Source of the DNA: Paraspadella gotoi
Taxonomy: Eukaryota > Chaetognatha
Direction of reading: 5' to 3'
Length of the DNA stretch: 64,000 bases
NCBI GenBank assembly: GCA_051294375.1
Contig: CM119266.1
Span: forward strand, 24,696,312 to 24,760,311
Part shown: positions 38,301-49,446 of the stretch, piece after piece
Layout: each line of letters starts with the position of its first letter
How positions within the stretch are numbered: the first letter of the stretch is position 1
Position numbers and translations under genes: made by a program
Notes under the pieces: model-generated
Told to the model about the DNA's origin: nothing
What the model saw: only the letters and a program-made list of their open reading frames with translations
Database searches by the model: none

Positions 38301-40346
38301 AAAAGTCATTTAATATATGAAATCAATCCACTAACCTGCACCACCCCTTTGGAGTAAAATTCGCTATCCGGGTCAATTTTTCCTTTTGGTCCCAAAAGCA
38401 AGAAAATAATGGAAGGCCCTGGACAAAAAAACAAAAAAACAAAAACAAAAACATATTTTCAAAAGGAGATATTTAAGAGATGAGACGCCGGCCCTCGACG
38501 ATCCTTACCCGTCTGGATGTGCGCGATGATTTCGTTGTAGCGCGGATCTTCTTTGCGGTGATAGTAATAGAGTCTGGCGTCTTTGTCAGTAAACTTATAT
38601 TCGATCTCCTTTAAAATCTGGTGAAGAAGTACATAGACAAATAGATGTACAGGGTGAAGAATGAAAATAGAAAATGAAAGAAGACGTGCAATGTAAAAAT
38701 ATTTAAAAAAAAGGGTAAAAAAGGAAAGAATTTTTTTTCTTCTGAAAGAAAAGAAACTATTTGACAGTTAAAACGATAAATAAGCATTGAGCAAGACTAA
38801 TAGTACTAATAACACTAAAAATTAAAAAAAAAAAATTCCATAAAATTCAACAATTAGGGATCAATTGCGGACACTGTAATCGGATAAGTATTAAGTATAC
38901 CAATGAAAATCATGGTACTTAACATTTACACGAGACCATTGGCAATTTTTTAAAAAAAAGTCATAGACAGAAACTTGGCGAAATTTTTTTTTAAAGACTG
39001 GTCATAAACAGAAAAGCATAAGTACCAGATTAAAATTATAGGAATTACCCTCCTTCCTAAGGAAAAAAGGAAAGAAAGTGAGTTAACGTAAAAATCCGAC
39101 ATAGATTTGTTAATTTTTCTGTGTCAATCTTAACTATTTTTTCTTCTCCAACTTACCCTGATATTCTTCATCATCAGATCGTCCTTGATATCCTCGACCG
39201 CGTTACGCTTGACGGCGTCCGGTTTCATGATGGCGACGGTGACGGGTCCGTAGGCCTCGTACTCGACGAATTCCTTGCTGACGCGAGACCCAGCGCCGTC
39301 GTCGAAGTCCATCGCGCCGAAGGCTTTCTTCGCCGCCATCGTGCGCACTTTCTCCAACTTGTGAAGGTCTGAGACGATCAAAAGTCACGATTGCGAAGCT
39401 CGAAAAACCTTCTCAACGAACTATAGCCGCTTCCCTCTCGAGCCAATCACCGAAAAATTCCGTCGTCTCGGGTTCGTTCTTAAAATTCTCCATCGCCTTT
39501 TCCACCCCTTGTATCAGAGCAGGTCCGTTGCAGCCCTTCATCTCGTAGACGCATCCCTAAATAGTTTGGTTGCGTCGTTTGCTCGGTCGGTCGGTCAGTC
39601 TTTTTCATCATGACCGCATCGTTCGATGCCGAATGCGATAATTTTCATATACATGTGGACAATAGACACTGGACGAGTGGACATGCTTTGCAACTGCATT
39701 AAACTTTCATAATATCATAATGGATCTGCATGACAAATTACAATACCCCGTTCTGGTAAAGTAAAAAAGTCGGGGTGCAGGTGCTCTTGAACTCTGCGTA
39801 TCTGCGGAATTTGCTCGCCTCGCAATCGACGGACCTGCGATGCGTGAATTAGATTAAGGAAATGACCCAATGACCCAATGACCCAATGACCAAATGACCC
39901 AATTGACTGAAGATGAGCAATAACCTGAAGTTTTCGCCGTATTTTATTTTATTTTATTTATAGGAAATGACCCTCTGCTTGACTGAAGATGAGCAATAAC
40001 CTGAGAGTTTCGCCGAATTTTATTTCAAAGCTTCTTGACCAGATGGATCTTGGCGATGCAAGAACCGGCCCATGCTTGGAAAACCTGGAAAAAAGTCACC
40101 ATATAATATGCTTGTCTCGGCTGCTTAAGTTACTTTACTAACTACGCTTTTATCAATTCCATACCTCAACCATACTGATTCCTCATCCGAACTATGCTGT
40201 TTTCCTCAGCTCAACTATGCTGATTCCTTACCCCAACTATGCTGTTTCCTCACCTCTACCATGGTGAGTCCTGGTTTTTTCAAAATCTCAACCAGCTCTT
40301 CCTCGTTTTCCACAACGTGAGTCAACTCCACCTTTTTGGGACCCAT
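35325..40346 (-). CDS. NME8/TXNDC3-like protein B: thioredoxin domain plus three NDPK domains
   Basis: Eighteen exons with the same phases as paralog A, about 802 residues: 40346-40254, 40084-40001, 39834-39747, 39556-39451, 39368-39157, 38617-38509, 38418-38336, 38256-38199, 38122-38022, 37931-37820, 37673-37471, 37222-37125, 37036-36928, 36860-36703, 36615-36468, 36342-36229, 36150-36064, 35771-35325. Thioredoxin motif is WAGSC. NDPK loops read NAVEGS, NPLHGS and NALYGA, so only the middle domain keeps the catalytic His. The tail is acidic (EEWEWVEDDAEGDD), then KKRRRKAR and Ala/Pro/Glu repeats ending in APAEE units. Exon 2 carries one extra T (AAGCTTTGAA, near 40032) that breaks the frame and gives an early stop. 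Its length of 84 versus 83 in paralog A confirms a single insertion, likely a sequencing error. Same axonemal role as A is expected. Confidence 0.87.
39855..39905 (+). repeat. Octamer tandem repeat (ATGACCCA)n
   Basis: Five to six tandem copies of ATGACCCA in intron 2 of NME8-like B, followed by ATTGACTGAAGATGAGCAAT, which itself recurs 77 bases downstream. Confidence 0.7.
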
Positions 40347-41110
40347 CTTTATATTTATTTAAAATAGTTTTTAAATTATTTATATTGGAGAGAGTTGAGT
40401 TCCTTTTTCTTTGGTTGTCTTTGTTCTCTCGTTGGTTCGTTTACGCTTTAGTTTTTGTCTTATATAACTTTATTTTAAATTTTTTTTATGTATTTTTAGT
40501 TTAAAAATATTATTAAAATTTGTCGGAGAAGGTTTTACGGCCTTTCTCCGTCCTACGTGAATCGCTATGTGATTTTTCTTTCTTTGAATTTTTTTGCTTG
40601 AAATTTTTCGCATCTTTAACTTAGAATTTTAATTTTTTGTCATTTTGCCCGTAATAGATTAAGTACAACATAACGACGACCTTCTCGACGACAATGCATT
40701 CGGAACAATATGACACCAGATAGCTTTTATAGGCCATCCTTTCTTAAGCGACCCCATAAAAAATTAAATAAGAATAAACGAAAAAAATAAATAGCGCAAT
40801 TATATCAGATTTCATAAAAGTACGTAAGTAAGATTCACAATTTTCAAGTGGATAATCTTCGTTAAGTCTCTCTCTATCCATTCTTCGCCGCCCAAGAAAT
40901 CCTTTTCCCAAGACATCAGCAGAATCCTTGCTCCCGTTCCGCCCGGAGGTGCGTCGCCAAGAGTTCGAGTCTCTCGTCATCAACTTTTTCTCGACTTTGC
41001 TTCTGAAGATGGCGCCGGCGAAGACAGAGAGGGAGACGAAGAGAGAGCGAGAGGGAGACGGAGTCTCATTGTTTCGAATTAAAGCGCGCGGAAAGTTGAT
41101 GGAATTTTGA
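40347..41110. promoter_or_regulatory. Upstream region of NME8-like B
   Basis: About 760 AT-rich bases upstream of the NME8-like B start, then a GC-richer segment near 40910-41100 (CCCGGAGGTGCGTCGCCAAG). Open frames there are short and unsupported. The same segment is repeated near 44850-45650. Confidence 0.35.
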
Positions 41111-41452
41111 TTCGAGAGGCGACGAGAAAAGGAATCGAGGAGAAAGGAAATCCCGACGGGAGAAAAAGATGGAGAAAGAGAAAAAAAGGAAATAAAGGAT
41201 TTAAACTATACTCTGTTTTAAATACTTTAGAAAGAGAAGAGAAAAAGAAAGAGAAGAGAAGAGAAAGAGAAGAAAAAAGAAAAAGAAGAGAAGAGAAGAG
41301 AAGAGAAGAGAAAGAAAAAGGAAAGGAAAAAAAAAATAAACAAAGGAAAGAAAATAAAAGAAAATAACAAAAAGAAAAGGAAAGAAAAATACGTACGTAG
41401 TAACTCAAAAGAAAAGTGCAACAAGACAAAGCAGAAAAAGAAAGAAAAAGAA

Positions 41453-41539
<87 letters not shown>

Positions 41540-41540
41540 A
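41111..41540 (+). repeat. Polypurine tract ending in a pure (GA)n microsatellite
   Basis: About 430 bases are almost entirely A and G (AAAGAGAAGAGAAGAG patterns), ending in roughly 40 GA units at 41457-41536. The frames encoding Arg/Glu/Lys or Ser/Phe/Leu strings across it are repeat artefacts. Confidence 0.85.
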
Positions 41541-41800
41541 AAAGAGAAGGATAAGGCTGTGATCCCGTCTCTTTTTTACCTGACTGATGGTCGATTTGTT
41601 TTTCTTGACAGCCTTTTAATTCGTTTCCCTTTTCTGTCGTGACGCCCGATTAGAACACTCAGTTTCTCGCTTTGAAGTTAAGGGACCCAAATTTCGTGGA
41701 GGATTTACGCAATGGTTTTTGTAATTTTCGTGTTTGTGACTTTTGAGATTCAAATTAGGGTTTAAGTTTATCAAATATTTTTTTCTCTCCTTCTTTCTTT

Positions 41801-43100
41801 CTTAAACAGATACGCGACGAAGCAGGACGTCTAGAATACGGCATAAGGATAAGGATTCAGTTGCGCGCCACCGCTTGAGTTGTTAGAAATCATGAGCTTA
41901 TCGAATTATGCACAGCTTTAAACTCGAGAGATAAGAGGCGAACTGTAAATAGAATTAGTATCTAAACATAGTTAATGACTTCTTCTTTATAGCGAGATTG
42001 TTTAGGCGGCTTTTTTGGATAGATCAGCAGGAGGCTAGCCGTCACGAGGAAAAAAACTCGAACGCTCAAACTGATACAAGAGTTATTTGGAAAAATGGAA
42101 GTATTGTATTACCGTAAGAATGTAGTCTGGCAATGGAGGTGCTCAAAATGGAAAGGGTTCACATGCCTGATAAAGTTTTCTACACGAGCGTCCATATAAC
42201 TATTAACGGTCCAAATCATGAAATACTTTTACTAGTAATCAATCGATTATCGGCTTAAATTAATTTATCAGACATTTAATTTGTATTAGTTTTTTTAGAA
42301 ATTTTTGATCTTTACGGTGAGAGAAGAAACTGATGATAATATATGCGTTATACAACAGCATACAAAGATCAAGCAGGATAGCTATTGGAGGGTGGATAAG
42401 ATCGTACGCGTATAGTTTAGGGACGCTATGGCGAAAGCAAGCAAAATTAAGTTTGATGAATTAAATGAAGCAATAGACTGGTGCTAATATACGAACTGTT
42501 TATTTGGAGTTGGTATCCCTCCGAAATTATTTTAGATTAAAGGTCTTATTAAAATATCTGGGATGCTCAATAATATTCCTGTCATAAGAAGGACACATTT
42601 CATACTACTCGTTTTTAAAAGAAAATAATAAATATACTGATTTTTATGTGATGCGTAATGGAACATTTTTAAGCGGGCAAAAAGTCGGAGAAAGAGTTGG
42701 GTGATAGTATGGTCTTGATAAAATTCAAAGCTGGGCTTCGTCATAAAGGATGATAGGTTTACTTGATCTATCTAGGTTAACTGAGCAATAATAAGGATGG
42801 TTTGAATTGAGTCTATATATCTTAGGCAATAAATATAGTAAACATCAACGGGATGATACAGTAAAGTTATCTATGTGTGGAAAGAAATTTTCATTCAAAG
42901 AAGATTAACTTAGACCGATAAGGATTCAACTTAGGAATCTAATTTAAAAAAAAAAACTGAGAATATTAGCGAGCGGAATATTTTCTCGGAATAACTTCGC
43001 CTAAGCCTCGTTGGTCCAGACATTGGCAACCTTTCAGGTTTTATATCATTCCAGGAGATGGTATATTTCCCAGTTTTCCTTTTTCCTCACTATAAAAGAG
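41801..43100. other. Unique sequence between the two duplicated blocks, nothing recognised
   Basis: About 1.3 kb with no supported coding frame. The minus-strand frame at 42532-42744 shows no recognisable family. Composition is AT-rich without obvious repeats. Confidence 0.35.
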
Positions 43101-46026
43101 ACCGGTGGTAGTAGCTAGAATAGCACTAAAAATTAAAAAAAATCTCCATTAAATATTCCAACAATTAGGAGTCAATTGCGGACAGACTGTAACGGATAAG
43201 TCATTAAGAGTAATACCAAATGAAAATCAATGGTACTATAACAATTTCACCTACAGAGACATATGGCAATTTATTTTTTAAAGAAAAAGTCAAAGACAGA
43301 AACTTGGCGAAATTTTTTTTTAAAAGACTCGTCATAAACAGAAAAGCATAAGTACGCTGGTAAGATAAATTATAGGAAATTATACCTCCTTCCTAAGGAA
43401 AAAAGCGAAGAAAGTTGAGTTAACAGTAAAAAATCGACATAGATTTGTAATTTTCCGTGTCAATCTTAACTATTTTTTTCTTCTCGACAACTTACCCTGA
43501 TGAAAGTTCTTCATACATCAGATCGTCCTTGATGATCGCTACGACCGGCGTTACGCTTGACGGCGTCCGGTTTCGTGATGGCGACGGTGACGGGTGCCGT
43601 AGAGCCTCGGTACTCGACGAATTCCTGCTGACACGAGACCCGGCGCCGTCGCTCGAAGTCCATCGGCGGCCGAAGGCTTCTCTTCGCCGCCATCGTGCGC
43701 GGACCTTTCTCCGCAACCTTTGTAAGGTCTTGAGATCGATCAAAAGTCACCGATTGACGAAAGCTCGAAAAACGCTTCTCAATCGAGATAATAGGCCGCT
43801 TCCCTCTTCGAGCCAATCACGCGAAAAATTGCAGTCGTTCGGGTTTCGTTCTGTTAAAAAATTTCCATCGCCTTTTCCACCCCTTGTATGCAGAGGCAGC
43901 GCCGTTTGCAGCCCTTCATCTCGTAGACGCATCCCTAAACTGTTATTTGGGTTGGCGTCGGTTTGCGTCGTCGGTCGGTCAGTCTTTTTCATCATGCCGC
44001 ATCGTTCCGATGCCCGAATGCCGATAATGTTTCATATAGCATGTTGGACAATAGACACTCGGACGAGTGGACATGCTTTTTGCCAACCTGCATTAAGACT
44101 TTCATAATATCATAAATGGATCTGCATGACAAAATTGAAATGGTCCCGGTCAGACGCCTTCTGGTAAAGTAAAAAAGTCGGGGTGGGCAGGATGCTTCTT
44201 GCGGAAAGGCACTGCGTATCGGTGGAGGAATTTGCTCGCACTCGACAGTCCGGAACGGACCTGCGATGAGTGAATTAGACGTTTAAGGAAAGTGGAGCCT
44301 ACAATGACGCCAATGACCGCAATGACCAAACTGACCCAATTGACTGACAGATGAGCGAATAACGCTGAAGTTTTCGGCCGTATTTTAATTTTATTGTATT
44401 TATATTTTATTTATAGGAAATGACCTCTGCCTTGACTGAAGGATGGAGCAATAACCTGAAGGTTTGCGCCGAATTTTATGTTCAAAGCTTCTTGACGCAG
44501 ATGGATCTTGGGATGGCAAGAGAACCGGCTCATGCTTTGGAGAAAAACCTGGAAAAAAGTGCAACCATATTAATATGCTTGTCCTCCGGCTGCTTAAGTT
44601 ACGCTTTACTAACATACGCGCTTTATCATTCCATACGCTGCAACCATGACTGATTCTCATCCGAACTATGCTGTTTTCCGCTCAGGCTCAACTGATGCTG
44701 ATTCCTTAGCGCGCGCAACCTATGACTGGTTTCCTCCACCTCTAGACCATGGTGAGTCCTGGTTTATTTTCAAAATCTCAACCCAGCTCTCCTCGTTTTC
44801 CACAACGTGAGTCACAACTCCACCTTTTTGGGACCCATCTTTATATTTATTATAATAATAGTTTAAATTATTTATATTGGAGAGAGTTGAGTTCCTTTTT
44901 CTGTTGGTTGTCCTTGTGTTCTCTCGTTGGTCTGCGTTACGCGTTTAAGTGTGTTTTGTCTTATAGTATACTTTATTGATTAAATATTTTTTTTATAGGT
45001 ATTTTTTAGTTTAAAAATATTATTAAAATTTGGTATCGGAGAAGGTTTTACGGCCTTTCTCCCGTCCTACGTAGAATCGCTATGTGATTTTTCTTTCTTT
45101 GAATTTTTTTGCTTGAAAATTTTTCGGCATCTTTTCAACTTAGAATTTTAATTTTTTTGTCATTTTTTTGCCCGTGAAATAGATTCAAGTAACAACATAA
45201 CGACGACACTTCCTCGACGAGCAAATGGCATTCGGAACAATATGACACCCAGATAGCTTTTATAGGCCCATACCTTACTTAGCGAACCCATAATTATAGA
45301 ATAAACGAAAATTAGCGCTATTATATCAGATTTCTGAAAAGTACGTAAGTAAGATGTCACGAATCTTTCAATGTGGATAATCCATATGATTAGTCTCTGC
45401 TACTGATCCATTCTTCAGCCCAATGAAGATACCTTTTCCCAAGACATCAGCAGAATCCCCATTGCTCACCGTCTCGCCGGAGGTGCGTCGCAGGTTCGAA
45501 GTCTATCGTCTCATCAACTTTTTCCTCGAACTTGCTTCTGAGATGGCGCCGGCGAAAGCAGAGAGGGAGAGCCGAAGAGAGAGCGAGAGGGAGACGGAGT
45601 CTGCATTGTTTCGAATTAAGAGCGCGCCGGGAAAGTTGAGGAAGTTTTGATTCGAAGAGGCGACGAGAAGAAGGAATCGAGGACGAAAGGAAAATCGCCA
45701 GACGGGAGAAAAAGATGGAGAAAGAGAAGAAAAAGGAAATAAAGGATTTAAAACTATACTCTGTATTTAAATACCGTTTGAGAAAGAGAAGAGAAAAAGA
45801 AAGAGAAGAGAAGAGAAGAGAAGAAAAAAGAAAAGAAGAGGAGAGAAGAGAAGAGAAGAGAAAGAAAAAGAGGAAAGAAAAAGAAAAATAAACAAGGAAA
45901 GGAAAATAAAAAGAAATATACAAAAAGAAAAGGAAAGAAAAAATACGTACGTAGTAACTCAAAAGAAAAGATGCAACAAGACAGAAGCAAAAAGACAAGA
46001 AAAAGAAAAGAGAGAGAGAGATGAGA

Positions 46027-46068
<42 letters not shown>

Positions 46069-46400
46069 AGAGAAGAGAGAGAGAGAGAGAAAAGAGTTGA
46101 AAAAAGAGAAAAGGAAAGCTGTGATCACGTCTCTTCTTTACCTGACTGAGTGGTCGATTTGTAGTTTTTTCCGTTGAACCAGCCCTTTTAATACTCGTTC
46201 CGACTTTCTTCGTCGTGGACCGCCCGAGGATTTAGAAAGCAACCAGTTTCTGCGCTTTGGAAGTTAAGGAATCCCAATGTTCGTATGGAGGATTTACGAC
46301 ATGGTTGTTGAGTAAATTTTCGGCGCGTGCTTTGGTGACCTTCTGGAGATATCAAAGATTAAGAGGTTTAGTTTTATCAAAAATATATGTTTGATTGGTC
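43100..46400 (-). pseudogene. Third NME8-like copy, 5' end only, riddled with small indels
   Basis: This block repeats 38810-41800 almost base for base but with an extra or changed base every 15-40 bases. For example, GTCGAAGTCCATCGCGCCGA appears as GCTCGAAGTCCATCGGCGGC. Remnants of exon 5 (about 43500-43740), exon 4 (43860-43940), exon 3 (44165-44270), exon 2 (44460-44555) and exon 1 (44755-44845) are all frame-broken, and exons 6-18 are absent. Even intron and polypurine sequence carries the same density of insertions. That pattern fits an uncorrected long-read stretch or falsely retained haplotype better than natural pseudogene decay. A real recent partial duplication is the alternative. 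Confidence 0.75.
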
Positions 46401-47211
46401 TCGTCAGCGTTCTTTCGTTTCTTATTTTTTTCTTTGCTTTCTTTTATCTTTTTTTCTTCCTTTCTTTCTTTTTTGGCTATTCTTTTCTTTTCTCGTCCTC
46501 CTTTGTTTTGTTCTTGTTGGTTGTATGACTTTTCTTTTCTTCTTCTTTCTTCTTTCTTTCTTTCTGTTCAGTTTTCTTTTCCGGATTTTTGTTCTTTTCT
46601 TTTCTTTTCCTAGTTCGGCCTTGCTTCTTTCTCTCAGCGATCGATTTACTTGTTTTTTCTTTGCTTTTCTTTGTCCCGGCTTTCGTCAAGTTTTTCTTTG
46701 CTTTCGCTAATCTTTCTTTAATCTTGGTATCTTAATCCTTTTCTTCTCTTCTTTCTTCTTTCTGGAGTCTGCCTGGGTACGATGATTAGCGCGTTCTGTT
46801 AGTCTTTCTCTTTTCCTTGGTTCTCTGCTTTCCGCATACTTCTGTCACTTCTTGATCGCCCCCGCACCGCCCTTTTCATCCCCTCCCAGTTTCCGACCCC
46901 CTCTCCCCCCTTCGGCCTCATCTTTCCTCCGCTTCGATGATCTGGATCGCCGGGGACTGTCTCGTCTCGCCGCAGTTCATGCTCACCCTCGCTACCACCT
47001 CCGTCCCCATTCCAGTACATTGTCCCTCGCCCATTCACGCCCCCCTCCTCCCCATCTTTCCCATTTCCCTCTCTCTCAGTCTCCGGCCAGCCCGTGCCTC
47101 GCCACGGTCCTCGCCAGTGTCCGCCGTCATCGCCGTCCCTCCCATCATCCTCTTTCTTATCATTTCGCTTTCTTTCCGTTCATTTTTGGCCAGTTCTCCT
47201 CCATGATCGTG
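46401..47211. other. Pyrimidine-rich unique sequence before an assembly gap
   Basis: TTTC/TTCTT-rich to about 46780, then CCCC/CTCC-rich sequence to the gap. The long plus-strand frames encode only Phe/Ser/Leu/Pro strings. No gene seen. Confidence 0.5.
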
Positions 47212-47236
47212 NNNNNNNNNNNNNNNNNNNNNNNNN
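47212..47236. other. Assembly gap, 25 N
   Basis: A run of 25 N, followed at once by a (TTTC)n tract. The fixed size suggests an estimated, not measured, gap. Confidence 0.99.
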
Positions 47237-47668
47237 TCTTTCTTTCTTTCTTTTTTTCTTTCTTTCTTTCTTTTTCATTCTCCCCATGAATCGTCCAAAA
47301 GCCCTCCTTTTCTTATCAGTGATTAGTGCTGATTGAATAATGGTCTTTCTGCTCCTCGGACCGACGAGAAATGGTAAACAACTGCTATCAGTTCTGCGGT
47401 CAATCCATGGCAGAGAGATTCGTAGAAAAAGAAAGTTTATTAAAGAAAGGAATAAAATATAAACTTCTATACCACAAAAAAATACCATGGTGTACAGGAA
47501 CCACATAAAAATTGTAAAAGAAACCGAGAAAGATTGTAAGGACAGAAGGAATAATGAAAAATAGTGAAATAAATAAAAAAAGACAAAGTAAAAAAAAAAT
47601 AAGGAAAGAAAATAAAGAAATAAAAAGGAAAACAAAAAAACGAAGAAATGACGAAAAACAAAAAAAAA
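47237..47668. other. Island between two gaps, simple-repeat edges
   Basis: It starts with (TTTC)n and ends A-rich (AAAAACAAAAAAAA). The middle 300 bases are unique with no supported gene. Confidence 0.5.
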
Positions 47669-47693
47669 NNNNNNNNNNNNNNNNNNNNNNNNN
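47669..47693. other. Assembly gap, 25 N
   Basis: A second run of exactly 25 N, flanked by an oligo-A tract on the left. Confidence 0.99.
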
Positions 47694-48338
47694 GGAGCAG
47701 ACTGGACGAGACAGAGAGCTAGAAGACGGATCCGGTTACGCTGAGAGAGGAGAGAGAGAAGAGCGATAACCGTCATTCGAAGAGCGCAGAGAGAGGCGCA
47801 TGCGGACGACGTCTGAACGGCAGAGCTCGACGATGGACGGAGAGTCCGCACCGGAGCAGAGAGAGGAGAGAGAGAGTACTGACCTTGACAAGTGGCGCGA
47901 CTTTGCTCCGTATCCTTTTACCGTTAAGATCTCCAAGTTACCAAACGATCGTAGCTCCATCGTCCGTGCCTCGCTGACCCCCCGTCCCCCTAACCAACCC
48001 TTACCACCTCATATTCTCACCACTTCCACCCCCCCCACCCCCCACTCTTCCGTGCATCTCCTCACTGACCCTCGCCTTCCAAATCTTCTCCGGCCGAGCA
48101 TGCTTTTTTTCATTTTTCCTCTCCACTTCGTCATCCAGACTCAACGCCTGCCCCCGCTCTGCTCCCTCATGCTAAATCCGCGCCGGGATTTACCCTGTCC
48201 GTCTTCATTCTGCGCATAAACACGCTCGGCGAAAGAAGTTTCGCCCACAGTTTTTTTCCTTCTTTTTTTTCGGTTCCTTTCTTTTGCCTTATTCTTTATA
48301 CTTCTTTTCCTATTTCTTTTCTTTCTATTCCTTTCTTT

Positions 48339-48377
<39 letters not shown>

Positions 48378-49407
48378 AGCTTTCGCCCATTTTTCCCCCG
48401 CGCGATAAGACGCCCTGTGGCGGTCAAACTTCGCGATTCATAACGTTAATAAAACGTCGACCTTTGTTTGACCGCGTGGCGCCGGCCGACGAAAAAACCG
48501 AGAGAGACGCGATGAAGCGAGACGCCGCCCGAGGGAAGCGCCGCTTTTCGATATCGTCCGCAGTTTAGTCTCTAATTCGCCCGATAACCTTTTTTTTTGG
48601 AGGGGCCTAGTCGTTTTCGTCGTTGTTGTTGTTGGTGCTGTTGAAGACATGGTCATTGGTCAACGTCGTCTTCTTCGAAATCGTCGTTATTGTCGTCGTC
48701 GTCGCTGTTGACGTCGTTTGAAATGTTTTAGTTTTGTTAATTTTAGTCTTCGTGAAACTTTCTTCAAAACGAATGACATTACAAACAAGTGTAGTGAGAA
48801 TCTTAGCTTTCTCGGCTTACTACTTTTGATCAGTTGGTCATCACTTGTTTTCTCTTCCCTTTTTTTTCGTGGATGTCGATATAAAAGGAATTTGATAAGA
48901 AATCCGATGGCATAGTAATGATAGAAGTCGAATACCGCTAGCTTAACGTTATTGACGCAGCCTTAACGTCATCGCGTGACGGCGTCCGTCACGACGCGCG
49001 CCTGACGTCCTGACGTGACCCAACATCATTCGGAGAGAAGTGAGGCCCGACGCCGTCGGGTCGTTCGGCGACTTCATTAGCTAATCGTTCGTCACTTGAT
49101 GGAAATTAGGAGATTAAATCGGGAGGGTATTGTCGATTGCGTCTTATCTTAATGTATTAATTTAGTGTATCGAGTTTGAGATAAGTTTTAGGGATTTTTT
49201 TTGGTGGAAAATTAATTATCATAAATATTACAAAAGATCAAATTTATCTTAAGTCCGTCTGTCCATAGAAATCCCCCCAAAATTAAAAGCAAAAAAATGT
49301 GAACAAAATTTTAAATGAAGGGAAAAAAAAACCGCCGGAGGCGAATTAGATTTCTTTGTCTCTATCTCCATCAAGCTGTATCTTTCTCTCTCTCTCTCTG
49401 GCTCTCT

Positions 49408-49446
<39 letters not shown>

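Larger units (their letters stand above)
38810..41800. repeat. Source copy of a ~3 kb duplicated block
   Basis: This block covers the intron 5 part, exons 5-1 and the upstream region of NME8-like B. It recurs at about 43100-46400 in the same order and orientation. Shared landmarks include AACAATTAGG, the five exons, the GA-rich tract and GGAGGATTTACG. Confidence 0.85.

Noticed and set aside
42532-42744. Minus-strand frame considered as a transposase fragment
   Set aside because: No catalytic motif or family resemblance on reading.
43457-44107. 216-residue plus-strand frame
   Set aside because: Antisense chance frame across the indel-laden third NME8-like copy; the homologous exons lie on the other strand.
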